DNA of 15,224 nucleotides, from NCBI GenBank assembly GCA_002402325.1, contig DHFQ01000146.1, positions 1 through 15,224 of the forward strand, given 5' to 3'. Made by a program: the position numbers and the translations under genes. Each line of letters starts with the position of its first letter. The first letter of the stretch is position 1. Under the pieces are notes generated by a model. That model was not told the origin of the DNA. It was given only the letters and a program-made list of their open reading frames with translations, and searched no databases. Source of the stretch: Candidatus Aminicenantes bacterium UBA4820 (GTDB lineage: Bacteria > Acidobacteriota > UBA4820). This document shows, one piece after another, positions 15,195-15,224 of this stretch.

Positions 15195-15224
15195 ATTTCT
15201 TTTTCAACTTTTTCTACATCCGAA

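Overview
This is an AT-rich bacterial window of 15.2 kb. The real genes all lie on the + strand, apart from one dead transposase fragment. The cell is Gram-negative: there is a TonB-dependent outer-membrane receptor, a TonB C-terminal domain and a periplasmic C-terminal processing protease. A four-haem cytochrome c points to a respiratory, probably anaerobic, life style. The long eukaryotic-type Ser/Thr kinase with a TonB tail is a design I associate with Acidobacteriota, Myxococcota and similar deep-branching groups. The phylum cannot be settled from the sequence alone.

Layout. (1) 2-1362: the 3' end of a probable type II restriction endonuclease gene, overlapping by ATGA a beta-class amino-methyltransferase gene, together a restriction-modification pair. 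(2) 1363-2110: about 750 bases with no convincing gene. It holds three copies of an 11-base motif (two direct, one inverted) that look like the ends of a decayed mobile element. (3) 2111-6239: a tight run of an exported UshA-like/four-haem cytochrome c fusion, an S41 C-terminal processing protease (TTGA overlap) and the signal recognition particle GTPase Ffh. (4) 6292-9600: a 1102-residue membrane protein joining a degenerate receiver domain, a Lys/Glu-rich linker, an apparently intact Ser/Thr kinase, one membrane span and a periplasmic TonB C-terminal domain. It is followed by a 73-residue coiled-coil protein with a near-perfect Shine-Dalgarno site. (5) 9862-14592: a vitamin B12 uptake unit. 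A cobalamin riboswitch precedes genes for a BtuF-like binding protein, BtuC permease, BtuD ATPase and a BtuB-like TonB-dependent receptor, with overlapping or near-touching genes. (6) 14593-15224: a 499-bp relic of an IS1634-type insertion sequence with 20-bp terminal inverted repeats. It lies between the receptor gene and a strong intrinsic terminator.

How it fits together. Corrinoid would cross the outer membrane through the receptor, be captured by BtuF and be imported by BtuCD, all under B12 feedback through the riboswitch. The outer-membrane step needs a TonB. The only TonB domain in the window is the tail of the kinase fusion just upstream, which lacks the usual N-terminal TonB anchor. 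That makes it a plausible but unproven partner, or a signalling protein that has borrowed the TonB fold. The most unusual items are this kinase-TonB fusion with a dead receiver, the two mutually exclusive hairpins that appear to form the B12 riboswitch switch, and the cytochrome c fused to a metallophosphatase-like domain without its metal-binding histidines.
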